DNA of 64,000 nucleotides from Amoebidium appalachense (Eukaryota; Ichthyosporea), in assembly GCA_963693365.1 (NCBI GenBank), contig CAVNZM010000010.1, forward strand, positions 2,790,001 to 2,854,000. The letters run 5' to 3'. Below, in pieces: positions 36,675 through 47,889 of the stretch (position 1 is the stretch's first letter; each line of letters starts with the position of its first letter). Made by a program: the position numbers and the translations under genes. The notes beneath the pieces were generated by a model. The model did not search any database and was not told the origin of the DNA. It saw nothing but the letters and a program-made list of their open reading frames with translations.

Positions 36675-37348
36675 ACCCACCACCACCACCACCACCACCA
36701 CCACCACCACCACCACCATTACCACCACAACCATCACACACACGCACACACGCACGCACGTACACCGATGCACACCTGCGCACACGTGACACCCCTATGC
36801 ACACAACGAACGCAACCAGTAACCACAGAGCATATCCATGCAACATGCACACACGCACGCACGCGCGCGCGCGTGCACACACACACACACACACACACAG
36901 CAGCAGACATACACACACACATACACACACACACATACACACAAGCACACACACACACACACACACACATGCACGCACACACACCTTGGATCTTTAGCTT
37001 TATTTCAAACTCGTAGCCCATCTTTTTCTTGCCGCGTGGGAAAGTGATTAACGCCTGCACAGCCAGGTCAGTATGTGCCCCAGCAGGCCCCGCATCCCCC
37101 CCCCTCCCCTTGCACGCACCTCGCCCGCGCAGCGGTCCACCCCCGTCACGGTCACTGCCCCCCCGTCGACCTGCAGGGCCGCCAGCTGCGCCCGCAGGTA
37201 GCCCTCGGCCCACTTGCTGACGTCACGCTCCTCCCACGTGCCCGCACTGTTCCACGCTGAGTGCGACTTGCCTGCCTCCCCTTCCCCGTCAGCCCCCCGC
37301 AAGGCCTTCCAAGCCACCCAGGCCCACCCAGGCACACACACCCTCCAT
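34878..37348 (-). CDS. Aha1 N-domain-only (Hch1-like) Hsp90 ATPase co-chaperone, 5 exons, 144 aa
   Basis: Exons: 37348-37342, 37271-37120, 37054-36985, 36310-36231, 35003-34878; 435 nt, in frame, stop TAG. The sequence follows the Aha1 N-terminal fold: SAWNSAGTWEERDVSKWAEG (the W-x-W-E-E-x-D start), a VTVTGVDRCAGEA segment, FPRGKKKMGYEFEIKLK (the N-R-K-G-K / Y-E-x-x-x-x-L motif that contacts the Hsp90 middle domain), then VEGKTIKGTAELPY and a final VRRHLEATLTPAL helix. Aha1 stimulates Hsp90 ATPase activity in the cytosol. The protein ends where the C-terminal Aha1 (AHSA1) domain would start, so it matches the short yeast Hch1 arrangement. Exon 1 is only seven bases (ATGGAGG), chosen because it restores the frame and an M-E start. 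The full-length model is the best fit, but exon 1 is less certain than exons 2-5. Confidence 0.85.
35004..36230 (-). repeat. Aha1-like intron 4: array of C/G homopolymers with CATAACACAC-type spacers
   Basis: A 1.2-kb intron made of repeated C-runs (plus strand; about 35308-35327, 35517-35535, 35575-35594, 35790-35812, 36056-36080, 36155-36190) separated by short related spacers such as CCCATAACACACAT and CCCATAACAGGGACC. On the sense strand these are G-runs. It also contains a threefold TCTGCATGGTA repeat at about 35629-35664. Confidence 0.85.
36311..36984 (-). repeat. Aha1-like intron 3: C-run, (CCA)n and CA repeats
   Basis: Contains C-runs (about 36390-36406, 36640-36674), a (CCA)n tract (about 36675-36718) and CA-rich sequence to the donor. 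No exon is seen within it. Confidence 0.75.
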
Positions 37349-37657
37349 GTTTGCCCACCCACTGCTACGGCAGATAGCACGTGCTGGTTTGGGTGGCTAG
37401 CGGCACGTTGGCGGGGCTGTGGCACGCAAACTCTACTAGTAGTTGGTTGCGCTATGATGGAGGCCTCACGTAGCCCTTGACCACTTTATACACGGCACTA
37501 ATATAGCCTAATAATAAAAAAATAGTAGTAATAAGTGAGCTATCGTGCTGGATACACAGACGTCGACAGTCAGACTGAGGGGGGTGGGTGCACGATCATT
37601 CGTGAATAGGCCGAATAGATCCAGAGGGCGGCTCACAAAATTCGAAGGAAGTCGACG
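37349..37657. other. 5' flank of the Aha1-like gene
   Basis: About 310 bp, presumed promoter of the Aha1-like gene (transcribed leftward). An AT-rich segment lies near 37495-37530. No other feature is recognised. Confidence 0.4.
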
Positions 37658-37846
37658 CAGGGGTGGGGCGGGTAGACCAACCCGCCGGGTCTTACCTGTT
37701 GAGGCTAAGACCCGAGCCGACCCGGGCTTACCCGTGAACCTTCCAGGCCCCGGGTAGCCTAGGGGGGGAGGAGGGCGGGGAGGAGCCCACTGGGATGACG
37801 AAGAGGCCCAAGGGAGGTCTTTGGTGGTGGTGGTTGGTGGGGGGGT

Positions 37847-37880
<34 letters not shown>

Positions 37881-37945
37881 ATTACAAAAAAAATTACAAA
37901 GAAGGTCTCTTTCCAGCTTGGCCCTCTCTATATAGTAGGCGCTAG

Positions 37946-37987
<42 letters not shown>

Positions 37988-38109
37988 AAAAAAATAACAG
38001 TATTGGGGCCCGGGGGGGGAGGGCTAGACCCGACCCGTTTCTACCCGTCAAGGCTCAGACCCGACCCGACCTGACCCGATCCCATTTTTCCCTACCCGCC
38101 CCACCCCTG
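37658..38109. mobile_element. hAT-type MITE with 18-bp terminal inverted repeats
   Basis: The left end CAGGGGTGGGGCGGGTAG is repeated exactly, inverted, at the right end (38092-38109). The flanking 8-mers AGTCGACG (37650-37657) and AATCGACG (38110-38117) match at 7 of 8 positions, as expected for the 8-bp target-site duplication of hAT transposons; CAGGGGTG is also a typical hAT terminus. The 452-bp body has no coding capacity. It carries repeated CGGGTCGGGT motifs near both ends and long G- and C-runs (about 37843-37879, 37947-37985). Confidence 0.85.
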
Positions 38110-39024
<915 letters not shown>

Positions 39025-39416
39025 TATCTAAGTCTCACCCCTCTCCCTTCCCCTTGTGGCACCGCAGAGTCTAATTCTACATTTCATACTGTCTCCCCCC
39101 CCCCCCCCCCTCCCCCCCCCCCTTTCCTCTACATCGAAATATATAAATACGCAAAGGGCTTCTGCCTGAACTTATCACATTCCAAAGTCCTCCTATGATC
39201 TATCCTACACACTAATTAGATTTCTATTGGTTGGCTGCCCCGGCTGACGTGGTCCTGCCCTGCGCCGGCAGAGGCAAGATGCACGCAGCCGTACAGCTAT
39301 CTTGAGGCCCCGGACTTGATCTTGATGATCTGTGGACCCGGGCCACCCCCCCCCCACCCCCCCAGATCTCGATCGTAGACTTAGGCTGATCTGCTGAGAC
39401 GAATTAGTATATGTCA
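39025..39416 (-). repeat. 3' LTR of the gypsy element
   Basis: Near-identical to 47890-48326 but lacking a 37-bp segment present in the 5' LTR (after AAATACG). The minus-strand terminus is TGACATATACTAATTC. Contains TATATA in the stretch CGAAATATATAAATACG. Confidence 0.85.
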
Positions 39417-39686
39417 ACTTCCCCCCCCCCCCGGCACCCGGAAAAGCTGAGTCCCACCTCAGTCATATTACATCTAACACCCCCTAAAAGACATAGACTA
39501 ATCAGTCTCCCAAAAAAAAAAATTAAATAAATTATGAAGAACATAATAAATTAATCTACACCGTAAGCTTGATACCTACGGAGACACCAATGATAATAAA
39601 TTAAATTCCTACGACTCCGTTCACACTCCTCCTCGGTCTCCCCCCCCCTCCCCCTCCCCCCGTGTGTCTACGTGTATTTGCATCAC

Positions 39687-39726
<40 letters not shown>

Positions 39727-39747
39727 CCCCCTCCCTCACCGACTTTT

Positions 39748-40587
39748 TCACACCACGATTAAACTGAGGAATAACTCTCTTCGGCCTAGAGGGAGCACTA
39801 GCCTAGGCAACTCCCTCTGCACTAACCTAGCCTCATAAGCACGAATAGGAAACGGGCAATCCAAATGAAACTCAGGCAACCACTGATCTTCCTGATAACC
39901 TCCCTCACAACGAATTAAATAATAATTCACCTTACCTTCCTTACCTTCGATAACCTTTTTATCCATAATTTTATCTACTGCAGCCTCCGATACATCCACC
40001 GACCCGTCATAGTCGGGGGTGAATGCATCTAACACTCGACGGCCCTCCGGCCGTTTTACCCTAAGGGCCCTATCATAATATTCCTTTATATCATCTACAT
40101 TATAATATCTAACATCACTCTCATTATCTAACCTCTGCACCTTATATTCCGTCGGACCTAACCTAGCCACTATTTTATACGGACCAATGAAAAGAGGCAA
40201 CCATTTCTTACCATACTTACGAAGACCTTCGCCTTCACCCTTACCTTCCTGCTCCTGCTTATATCTCTTTTTCCTAGTATGATCCCTAAGTAAAACTAAA
40301 GTACCCTCGGCCAATTCACGTAACGGACGTGTGGACACGTCTGCACGTGCCTGTGCCTGCTGTGTACGGGCCAGAGCTGCATCACGTGCAGCCCGGGCCC
40401 GGGTTAGTAGCTGCTCCCGGAACTCAGTCCAGTGGGGATAAGTTAGTCTGTCAGTCCCCCCCATCGGCAAAAGTGCCGTATCTAACAAACTAATAGCCTC
40501 CTGCCCATAGACCAAATAAAACGGAGAAAAACCAGTCACAGCATGAGGGGTAGAATTATATGAATGAGCAATCAACCTATGGTGCAC
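39748..40587 (-). CDS. Gypsy integrase C-terminal part with chromodomain-like tail
   Basis: Continues the integrase after the insertion. It starts with HRLIAHSYNSTPHAVTGFSP followed by YLVYGQEA, the conserved region after the catalytic Glu of gypsy integrases. A GPF/Y-type segment (FIGPYKIVARLGPTEYKV) and a DV-rich linker follow. Near the C-terminus VDKIMDKKVIEGKEGKVNYY with WLPEFHL resembles a chromodomain, which in chromoviruses targets insertion to modified chromatin. One aromatic-cage position looks unconventional (CEGGYQEDQW in place of the usual WxGY segment). The frame has no starting ATG of its own because it is the 3' half of a broken gene. Confidence 0.8.
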   Translation of the reverse strand: MHHRLIAHSYNSTPHAVTGFSPFYLVYGQEAISLLDTALLPMGGTDRLTYPHWTEFREQLLTRARAARDAALARTQQAQARADVSTRPLRELAEGTLVLLRDHTRKKRYKQEQEGKGEGEGLRKYGKKWLPLFIGPYKIVARLGPTEYKVQRLDNESDVRYYNVDDIKEYYDRALRVKRPEGRRVLDAFTPDYDGSVDVSEAAVDKIMDKKVIEGKEGKVNYYLIRCEGGYQEDQWLPEFHLDCPFPIRAYEARLVQRELPRLVLPLGRRELFLSLIVV

Positions 40588-41166
40588 AGCCCTTATAGAC
40601 CTATATAGGTTTTTCGTGAATAACTTTTGAACGGATCGAGCTTTTCAAAAAGTTCCGCCGGCAACTTTCATGGGCTCGATGAGACCGAGCGATTTATGCA
40701 ATAAAAAAATTTCGGGTCAGTTTGCCCAATTTCGACTCCGACCCGGTCGACCCGACCCGGTCCGACCCGACCCGAAAAGATGTGTTTGCGCAAACAATCG
40801 GGCCTTGTTTGCGCAAACAGGCACATGAGGCAGCCACAACGAAGAAAATACTTGCGCTTTTGCCTCAAACGGCACTCCTGTTCAAGCACCGAGTGGCACG
40901 GTGCTTTACAGTTACGTAAATGCGTCCTAGGAAAATTAGAAGAACAGACTCTAGCGGTCGTTTCATTAGCACAAGGAGGGTCGTGGATCGAGATCTAGAA
41001 GATCCAAGCTATAGCCCCCCCCCCGTGTGAGTTGGAGGATCACTCGGACACAATTGGAACATCAGAAACCGCGTTAACAGAAAACGACAAAGACGCTGGT
41101 GACTGAGTGCGCGCGCGCACACACACACACACACATACACATACACACCATAAACCGACACAAACA

Positions 41167-41198
<32 letters not shown>

Positions 41199-41208
41199 GC
41201 CTCACACA

Positions 41209-41274
<66 letters not shown>

Positions 41275-41691
41275 CATGTGCAACGTACACAAACAGCCTG
41301 GGCAGGGGTGTGTGGGTATCATAGGGGTGGGGGGGGGGGGCGGCTGGAGACCCCCCAAAAAAAATTCGAATATTTAAAATCCGGCTCCATGGGTTGATAG
41401 AGCTCGACGAGCTGAGCATTTTGAGGGGTCATTTGGGGGGTGTGCAATGTATACCTGCCTAGTTCATGAGGGTCAAAAATTTTTCCCATTTTTTGGCCAA
41501 TTAGTAAACTTTGCGCCCCCTTTTTTTGAAAACGGAAACATTTTCTGAAAAAGTAATCCATACATTCGAAAGTACTCACCAAGACCTTTCATTTGCACCC
41601 ATAATTTCCGAAAAATAATGTCGGGGGGTCCCATTCATGGCGGTCGAAAATCTCGGGATTTGTATAGACGTATAGAGGCTGTGCACCATAG
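40577..41691. mobile_element. 1.1-kb insertion in the integrase gene, flanked by inverted 15-mers
   Basis: Sequence between the two integrase halves does not encode integrase. Its ends carry CTATGGTGCACAGCC (40577-40591) and the exact inverse (41677-41691); the similarity extends to about 29 bp with five mismatches. Inside are GACCCG-type motifs (about 40735-40775), two copies of the palindrome TGTTTGCGCAAACA (40783-40796 and 40806-40819) and a CA block (about 41118-41270). No transposase is visible, so it looks like a MITE or foldback insertion. Confidence 0.65.
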
Positions 41692-42400
41692 ACATATGAT
41701 CCCAATCATTAGCCTCCACATCAACCATTTTGCCAAAGGACTTCTGAAACACTGCATGCACACGTTCAGAGATGGCATTTGCCTGAGGGTGATATGCAGA
41801 CGTAGTGATATGTCAGTGAGCTACCCTTAAAATTTTACACACCTCCGACACCAACTGATTTAAAAACACACGACTCCTATCCGTTAACAAAACACGAGGA
41901 CAACCAAACCTAAGACAAATTTCATCCACAAAAATATGAGCAAACAAAACGGCATTAGCAGTGGGGAGAGGAAAAACTTCAACCCAACGAGTGGCCACAT
42001 CGGTGACGGTAACAAGAACAGTGTTACCCTCAACCGTAGGATCAAAAGGACCAACCACATCCACTGCTACTCGTTCAAACATACGAACATTAAAATCCCT
42101 AATAAACGACAGGCGGGAACGAGAGTGGGGACTCTCATTCCTTTCCTGACAATGCATGCATGACAACACATAATCCCTCACCTCCCGACTCATACCCGGC
42201 CAAAAATACGAACGATTAACACGAAGCAACGTCCTATTTACACCTAAATGGCCAGCCATGGGATGCTCTTGCACCATATGCAAAACCTCAGGCACAAGTG
42301 CCGTCGGGACCCAAACTCGGTGTCCGTCTGGCCCAGAACAATGATAAATTAAATCCTGCTCTACCTGACACATGTTTGCTAACTTAGCTACCTTCATCAT
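41692..42400 (-). CDS. Gypsy integrase N-terminal and catalytic part
   Basis: Shows the HHCC zinc module (HPMAGHLGVNRT, then CMHCQE), the first catalytic Asp in VDVVGPFDPT, the second in LLTDRSRVFLNQL, and, after a frameshift near 41815, the Glu in ANAISERVHAVF. The gene then runs into the 1.1-kb insertion just after DWDHM. Integrase would insert element cDNA into chromosomes. Confidence 0.8.
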
Positions 42401-42441
42401 CTGCCTTTTATTTTTAAATTTAATCGAATCAACCGGCCCCT

Positions 42442-43164
42442 TTAAATAATCTTAACCAGACCAATCAACACATCTTCCTCCTGAGCTAAGATCAAAGCCG
42501 TAGGTGCTAAGGCAGGGGCCGAGCCATGAGACTCGGTCCTGACCTCAGACACTGACAAATACCTCCCCCCCCCTCCCCGACACTTATAAGCAAGCAACCC
42601 CGGAGCCCAAGAAGACACATCAACATACACAGCCTCTATTCCTTTCTGCTCACTCTCCCCCCCCCTTCCCCCCTCCCCCCCCCCGTCTCTCACTAGCCCC
42701 CCCTCCCCCTCCTTCTCTTCTTCAAACAAAATATAAGCAGCACGAGAGAGAGCATCACAGTCAACCATTGTTTCACCCTTGGCATAAAACAATTTATAGG
42801 AGAACTCACCGACTCGGAGAGCCGCGGCCCACTTCTGCATCCTCTCGCTGACCAGACGAGTGGTGCCAGCCATGGCTAGGCAGGGCTTGTGGTTGGTGTA
42901 GACCTCGAACGACCTGCCTGCGAGTATATACCTCCATGCCTGTGAGACTGCCCAAAAGATAGCATGGGACTCTCTCTCCGGATTGCTATATCTACGTTCA
43001 CTTTTACTAAACGAACGACTAGCATAAGCAATCACTCTATCCTGCCCCTCCTGCACTTGATATAACACTGCCCCCTCAGCAACCTTACTTGCATCACAGC
43101 GAACTTTAAACATCCCCCCCCCGGCCGAAAAATCAGGATGAACAAGCATACTCGAAGACTGCAA
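42442..43164 (-). CDS. Gypsy RNase H domain
   Basis: Contains FKVRCDASKVAEGAVLYQVQ (first catalytic Asp), VIAYASRSFSKSERRYSNPE and the YTNHKPCLAM segment (aspartate replaced by Asn in the usual TDHKPL motif), then ALSRAAY, all typical of Ty3/gypsy RNase H. The linker towards integrase is low-complexity Gly/Glu. Confidence 0.8.
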   Translation of the reverse strand: MQSSSMLVHPDFSAGGGMFKVRCDASKVAEGAVLYQVQEGQDRVIAYASRSFSKSERRYSNPERESHAIFWAVSQAWRYILAGRSFEVYTNHKPCLAMAGTTRLVSERMQKWAAALRVGEFSYKLFYAKGETMVDCDALSRAAYILFEEEKEGEGGLVRDGGGEGGRGGESEQKGIEAVYVDVSSWAPGLLAYKCRGGGGRYLSVSEVRTESHGSAPALAPTALILAQEEDVLIGLVKII

Positions 43165-43318
43165 AGCTAACTTAAGCTTTTCGAAAGCAGAAACAGAATC
43201 AACACACCAATCTATTCTATTCTTCTTCTCCCCCCTGTCTGACTAGTTAACGGCAAAGCAAGCATACTATAATCCTTAATATAACGACGAAGATAATTAG
43301 TTAAACCTAAAAATTGCC

Positions 43319-44172
43319 TTAGTTGAGTGACAGTCTGAGGACGGGGCCACTGGCAACTATGGCCCGGATTTTCTCCGGATCAGGGGAAAGACCATTACTA
43401 GACACGATATGAAATAAAAACTTAACCTCCGGCACACCAATCACAGTCTTGCTACCGCTAATACGAAGACCAGACTCCCCCCAAGCTAAATATACTTTTT
43501 CACAATTATTAACTAACTCCTCAAACGACCTACCTTTAATTAAAACATCATCCAAATAAGGGTGGCATACATCCAAATGAGGGTGGAGAATTTTATACAT
43601 TACCCGGCACAACATAGCTGGAGAGGAGAGCAAACCCATCGGCACCACCTTGTACTGGAACAGCTGGTCCCCCAGTGCAAAGGCAGCCTTCTCCTTGCTG
43701 CTCTCCTCCAACCTTATCTGCCAAAAAGCTGCTTTTAAATCAAGTTTAGCAAAGTGAGTATAGCCGTGCAGCTATGAAAGCTGCTTGTCTATGTTAGGGA
43801 GAGGCCATTGGTCTGCCTTTGTGACCCGATTCAGAGCCCTGTAATTGTTCACTAGACGCCAAGACCCGTCGGGCTTCTTAACCAATAGCACCGGACTTCT
43901 CCACGGACTCGAACTATGCTCCACATGACCCTTTTTTAACATATCACTCACTATAATGAGCGCATCCGACAATTTATAATATACTGCTCCATTCTATAGC
44001 TAGGCATAACTACCGGCCTATTATCACCTGTGTCGATCTGCATTTCAAACCCTATAACGAAGCCTACTTCGTTATCATCGGCCAGAAATGCAAACCGAGT
44101 CCTATCAAATAACTTTGCTAATAAATTTTTCTGCTCCACCGTCCAATCCCCCTCCTTCATACCAAACGGCAA
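43319..44172 (-). CDS. Gypsy reverse transcriptase, frameshifted
   Basis: Pieces in order: a connecting segment with VVMPSYRM (44172-43950), [20 protein letters not shown] with [10 protein letters not shown] and PLPNID (43972-43772), and [20 protein letters not shown] followed by the catalytic YLDD (43711-43319). At least two frame changes separate them (near 43965 and between 43772 and 43711), so no full RT is encoded in one frame. Confidence 0.85.
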
Positions 44173-44757
44173 TACTGACTCCGGGTTACCCCCATCACAA
44201 GTGGATGCATCCTTATTCAGTTCACCGGAGTGCCACTTAACATTTCACCTCCTGTATTACATCGGTGCTGCACGGGGTGAGTTTGAGGTACCTCCGGATA
44301 TGGGCGGTCACCATTAGCACCCCCCCCTCCCCCCGGCACACCAATGCCCCCGGGCCGGGCAATTCCTGATGAGCTAGTGCATGTATGTGGGGGGCCAGGT
44401 CTGTGGCCACCCTGCCCCCCACGGTGTTGGTTAACCCGTCAGATCCACGGGTTAGACCAACACCCTCCCCCCCTGCCTGCACATTCTCACACCCAGGGTG
44501 ACCCTCCTTCCTCTTGGGGGTCGGGGGAGTGGGACCGGTGCTGTCCCGGTCCCCCCCCCCATCGTGTCGGGTGACATTTTGGTGGCTAACGTTAAATAAA
44601 GTTGTTCCCCCTCCTCCTGAGTCACCCTTCGAGCCGGCATCCTCCTTTTGGGTAATAAGAGAGACCTCTATACTACCAATTTCATTAGTGGAACTACCGA
44701 CGGAAACACCTGACCTAATCACTATAGGCTCGATGCCCTGATTCACTAATTCTATTT

Positions 44758-45297
44758 CTATCGTCTTATCCGGCCATACCCTACTAAGGGTCCATTCAGT
44801 TGAGCCACCTCCTGAAATGGGGTTGTCGGAGTAAAAACCCCTAAATCCCCTATCCTAACATGATTGCCGGCCCGGACACGTACCGTTTGGCACTGATAAG
44901 GCTCGATTACTACTTCAGCTACCTTTCTAGCACCTGACTGATAACCGTCGAGCCCATCATGGGTTTTAATTTTAACGCCGGACTGCAATTCTAAAACATT
45001 CGTACGTTCAAACAAAGCATTGAATACATGTCTACAGAAAAATGGGGCTCCCAACAAAACACTTTGAGCTAGATCCTTAACCACATAACAAGCAATATGC
45101 ATAGCCTGGCCACCTATCTCACACGGCAACACACAAACACCTTCCACAGACATACTACTATTATTGGCACTACCTAAGGCCGTGCTAGAAGCATCTAAAA
45201 TAGGAATCTCCCCCCCGGCCTGATTAAAACGACGAATAAATGAAGCATGCACACAATTAACCTGAGCCCCTCCATCGAGCAAAGCAACAGCCTTCAA
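44758..45297 (-). CDS. Gypsy aspartic-protease-like domain
   Basis: AVALLDGGAQVNCVHASF matches the retropepsin flap-and-active-site pattern, with D-G-G where D-S/T-G is usual, and QSVLLGAPFF matches the later conserved I/L-LG motif. It lies between gag and RT as expected and would process the polyprotein. The DGG change may affect activity or be a normal variant of this clade. Confidence 0.7.
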   Translation of the reverse strand: MKAVALLDGGAQVNCVHASFIRRFNQAGGEIPILDASSTALGSANNSSMSVEGVCVLPCEIGGQAMHIACYVVKDLAQSVLLGAPFFCRHVFNALFERTNVLELQSGVKIKTHDGLDGYQSGARKVAEVVIEPYQCQTVRVRAGNHVRIGDLGVFTPTTPFQEVAQLNGPLVGYGRIRR

Positions 45298-46054
45298 CTT
45301 ACCATCAGCTAACCATACTGTCTATATAATGCCGGCTAAAACCAACTAAATCTTCCTCCAATTCGAGCAACACATCATCACTCACACCCAGACCCTGCCC
45401 ACGAAGACTCACACCCTCGATACCTACGTGCAACATACCTACCTGTGGTGCCTGCACGGGTGGGGTGGGGTGTGTATGTGACGTGGGTGGTGGTGGAGTG
45501 TGTGTGTGTGGTGTGTGGGTGGGTGGTGTGTGTGTGTTTGGTGTATGTGTGGGTGTGTGTGTGGGTGTAGGTGTGTCTGCAACCGTCGTATGTTGTGGTG
45601 GTGGTGTGTTTCTACGTGTCTGTGCCTGAGGCTTCCCCCCCCTTCCCCCTTTACTCGTGTGTATCCCCCCCCCCTCCCGGGAACAATGGCACAGAAACCC
45701 CCTCCGGTGTGGTTAGAACAAACACCGGGTTGGGACAAGAAACACTGAGACCATCCACTGGTGGCTGGGGAACCTCCCCCAACCACAAAACATTCACACC
45801 ATTCCAGTCATACCTTTGGTAGAATCACCCCACAAACATTCATGCCATACCACCTCGACGCTGTCTTGAGGACCCACGACGATGCCCGGCTCCCACACGT
45901 ATCGGGGTGGTGAGGGGGCAAAGGGAAGCTTAACCTGGGGTGGGGGAGGGTGAAGGTTCTCTGCAACCTGGGGGGGACCGATACTGTCCCCCCCCCCTCC
46001 CTCAGTGACCCCAGCTTCCCCCTCCCCCGGAACTCAATAGCCCTGGTAACTACG

Positions 46055-47445
46055 GCAATATGCAGCAGAGTGCCCTTGCCGGCCACAAAAGTAACATGCA
46101 CCAAGAAGGGGCCAGGGGGGACTTCATAACCTTGGCGCAAAGCATAACCGGGAGCCCGGTCATGCTGGGGGAGCCCACCGTGTGCACCACGGCCCCCCCT
46201 TCCCCCCGGCCTCTCTCACCACCAGCACCAAACCCACCACGGCCTCCGTGTCCACCCCTACCACCATGCTCTCCTCCGAACCCACCGCTATGGCCACCAT
46301 GGTCGCCACCATTTCCACCCCCTCCCTCTACCCTGCCCACCACCACGAGCAGGATAAGGGGCAAACCTCTCGGCGAACTGCTGCTGCTGTCCTCCACGTC
46401 CACCGCGCCCACGACCGCCGTGTCCACCCTGGTCGCCGCCACGGCCACCCCAGAAGCCGAAGCCCCCTCGGCCAGAGAAGACGGCCTGGGAGAGCTCGGC
46501 AACCTGCTTGACCAACATTGTGAGTGCATCTGGCTGTTCACCCTCTTTCTCTTCTTTTTCCCCTTTCTTTCCACTCTCCTTCTTTTTCTTATCTACCTCC
46601 ATCACCTCTTTCCTATCCCTCTTATTGAACTTTACCTCGTGCATGGCAAGCAAGTGGCGTTTAACATGCAACACCACCTCATCCACATCATCATGCTCCC
46701 CAAACATGCGTGCAGTGTCTGTATTTACAGAGAGAGCCTTACGAGCAAACTCGAACTTTTCCCTAGCACTCACATCACCAGCTAGCTCACAAAGGTCTTC
46801 AAAGACCCGATATTCCCTTTCAAAGAATGCACGAGCTTCTACGGGGGACATATCTAAAGTGGGGAAGGTATACTTCCATTCCCTTAGCTGGGCCCTGAAC
46901 GTACGGCGCCGGTCGGCCGTCAGGTATCTGTTGACGAGCCTGGCCGTATACTCGAGCTCGTTCTCGGGCCTGGTGAAGGCCTCGAGCTCACCGTCCACGT
47001 CGTCGGTGCTGCTCTCGTCCTCGTCGTCGGAGATGAACCGTGCTGCCAGAAGTTTCTGACCGAGCGTACGGGACACCATCTCGTCTCTCTCCTCGTTGTA
47101 CTGCTGCTCGTAGATACGAGCCGTCACCTGGGGGACCTGCTCGGCCCTGTACGGGTGCTCCTCCATGAGGGTGCACAGGTCGGCCATCGTTTTGTGGTCG
47201 ATGCACTGCTTAATCATTAAGCAGGAGGCCGCCATAGTAGGGGCCTTCTTAGCATCTGTTACTAGTGTGGGTGTGTTTGCTACTAGTGTCCTAAGCCACC
47301 GTGGTATTTCCGAGTCGTGTTTAAGTATGAAGCTAAAAGCTGTGGTTTGTCTGACGTCTAGTGTGTGGACCTGTGGTATCTGTGTGTGTAGGGAGCTATC
47401 CTCCGCTGCCAACGCGTAGAACATATCTACGTTGAACTTAGCCAT
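46055..47445 (-). CDS. Gypsy Gag with CCHC zinc knuckle
   Basis: Starts at ATG 47445 (MAKFNVDMFYALAAEDSSLH) and runs about 385 codons through helical capsid-like sequence, an acidic/lysine-rich patch and a Gly/Arg-rich nucleic-acid-binding region. After frame changes in the repetitive part, 46096-46055 encodes CYFCGRQGHSAAYC, a canonical CX2CX4HX4C knuckle. Gag packages element RNA. Confidence 0.82.
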
Positions 47446-47889
47446 GGTGTTGTGCCCTACTCGCGTGGTTGTGTTTTGTGTTTTTTTTTTCTTTTTTTTT
47501 TTTTTTTTTCGTTGTGTTTCTAAGGTGTAGCAACAGCCCAGAAGGAACTGTCACCGCGTTTACCTAGCGCGAAAAACCGCACTAAAAGAAAAGGTGTAGC
47601 TTGTCGTATCCTAACGTGTATGTATTAAGAGACGCGGCACTCTACTAAGTGTACACACACGGGAAGGAACGAACGTGTACTGAAAAACGGTAAAGTTTAT
47701 TTGGACCAGGCTCCAACGGGCAAACTTAAATCCGAACGGAATCAAGCTAAGTCACAACTGAGGCCACCAAGGCCGTGCCATTACAAGATCATCATCACCT
47801 GGCCCCCTACGATGCCACATTCCATACATTCCGATCTAACTCAATCGTGCGCCTGCACGAGCTAAGTCGATCGGCTCACACTATTATAA
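47446..47889 (-). promoter_or_regulatory. 5' leader between LTR and gag of the gypsy element
   Basis: Non-coding leader. It has T-runs near 47480-47509 and a CAACAGCCCAGAAGGA motif (about 47530) shared with the leader of the second LTR element at about 51609. A tRNA primer-binding site could not be identified. Confidence 0.55.
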
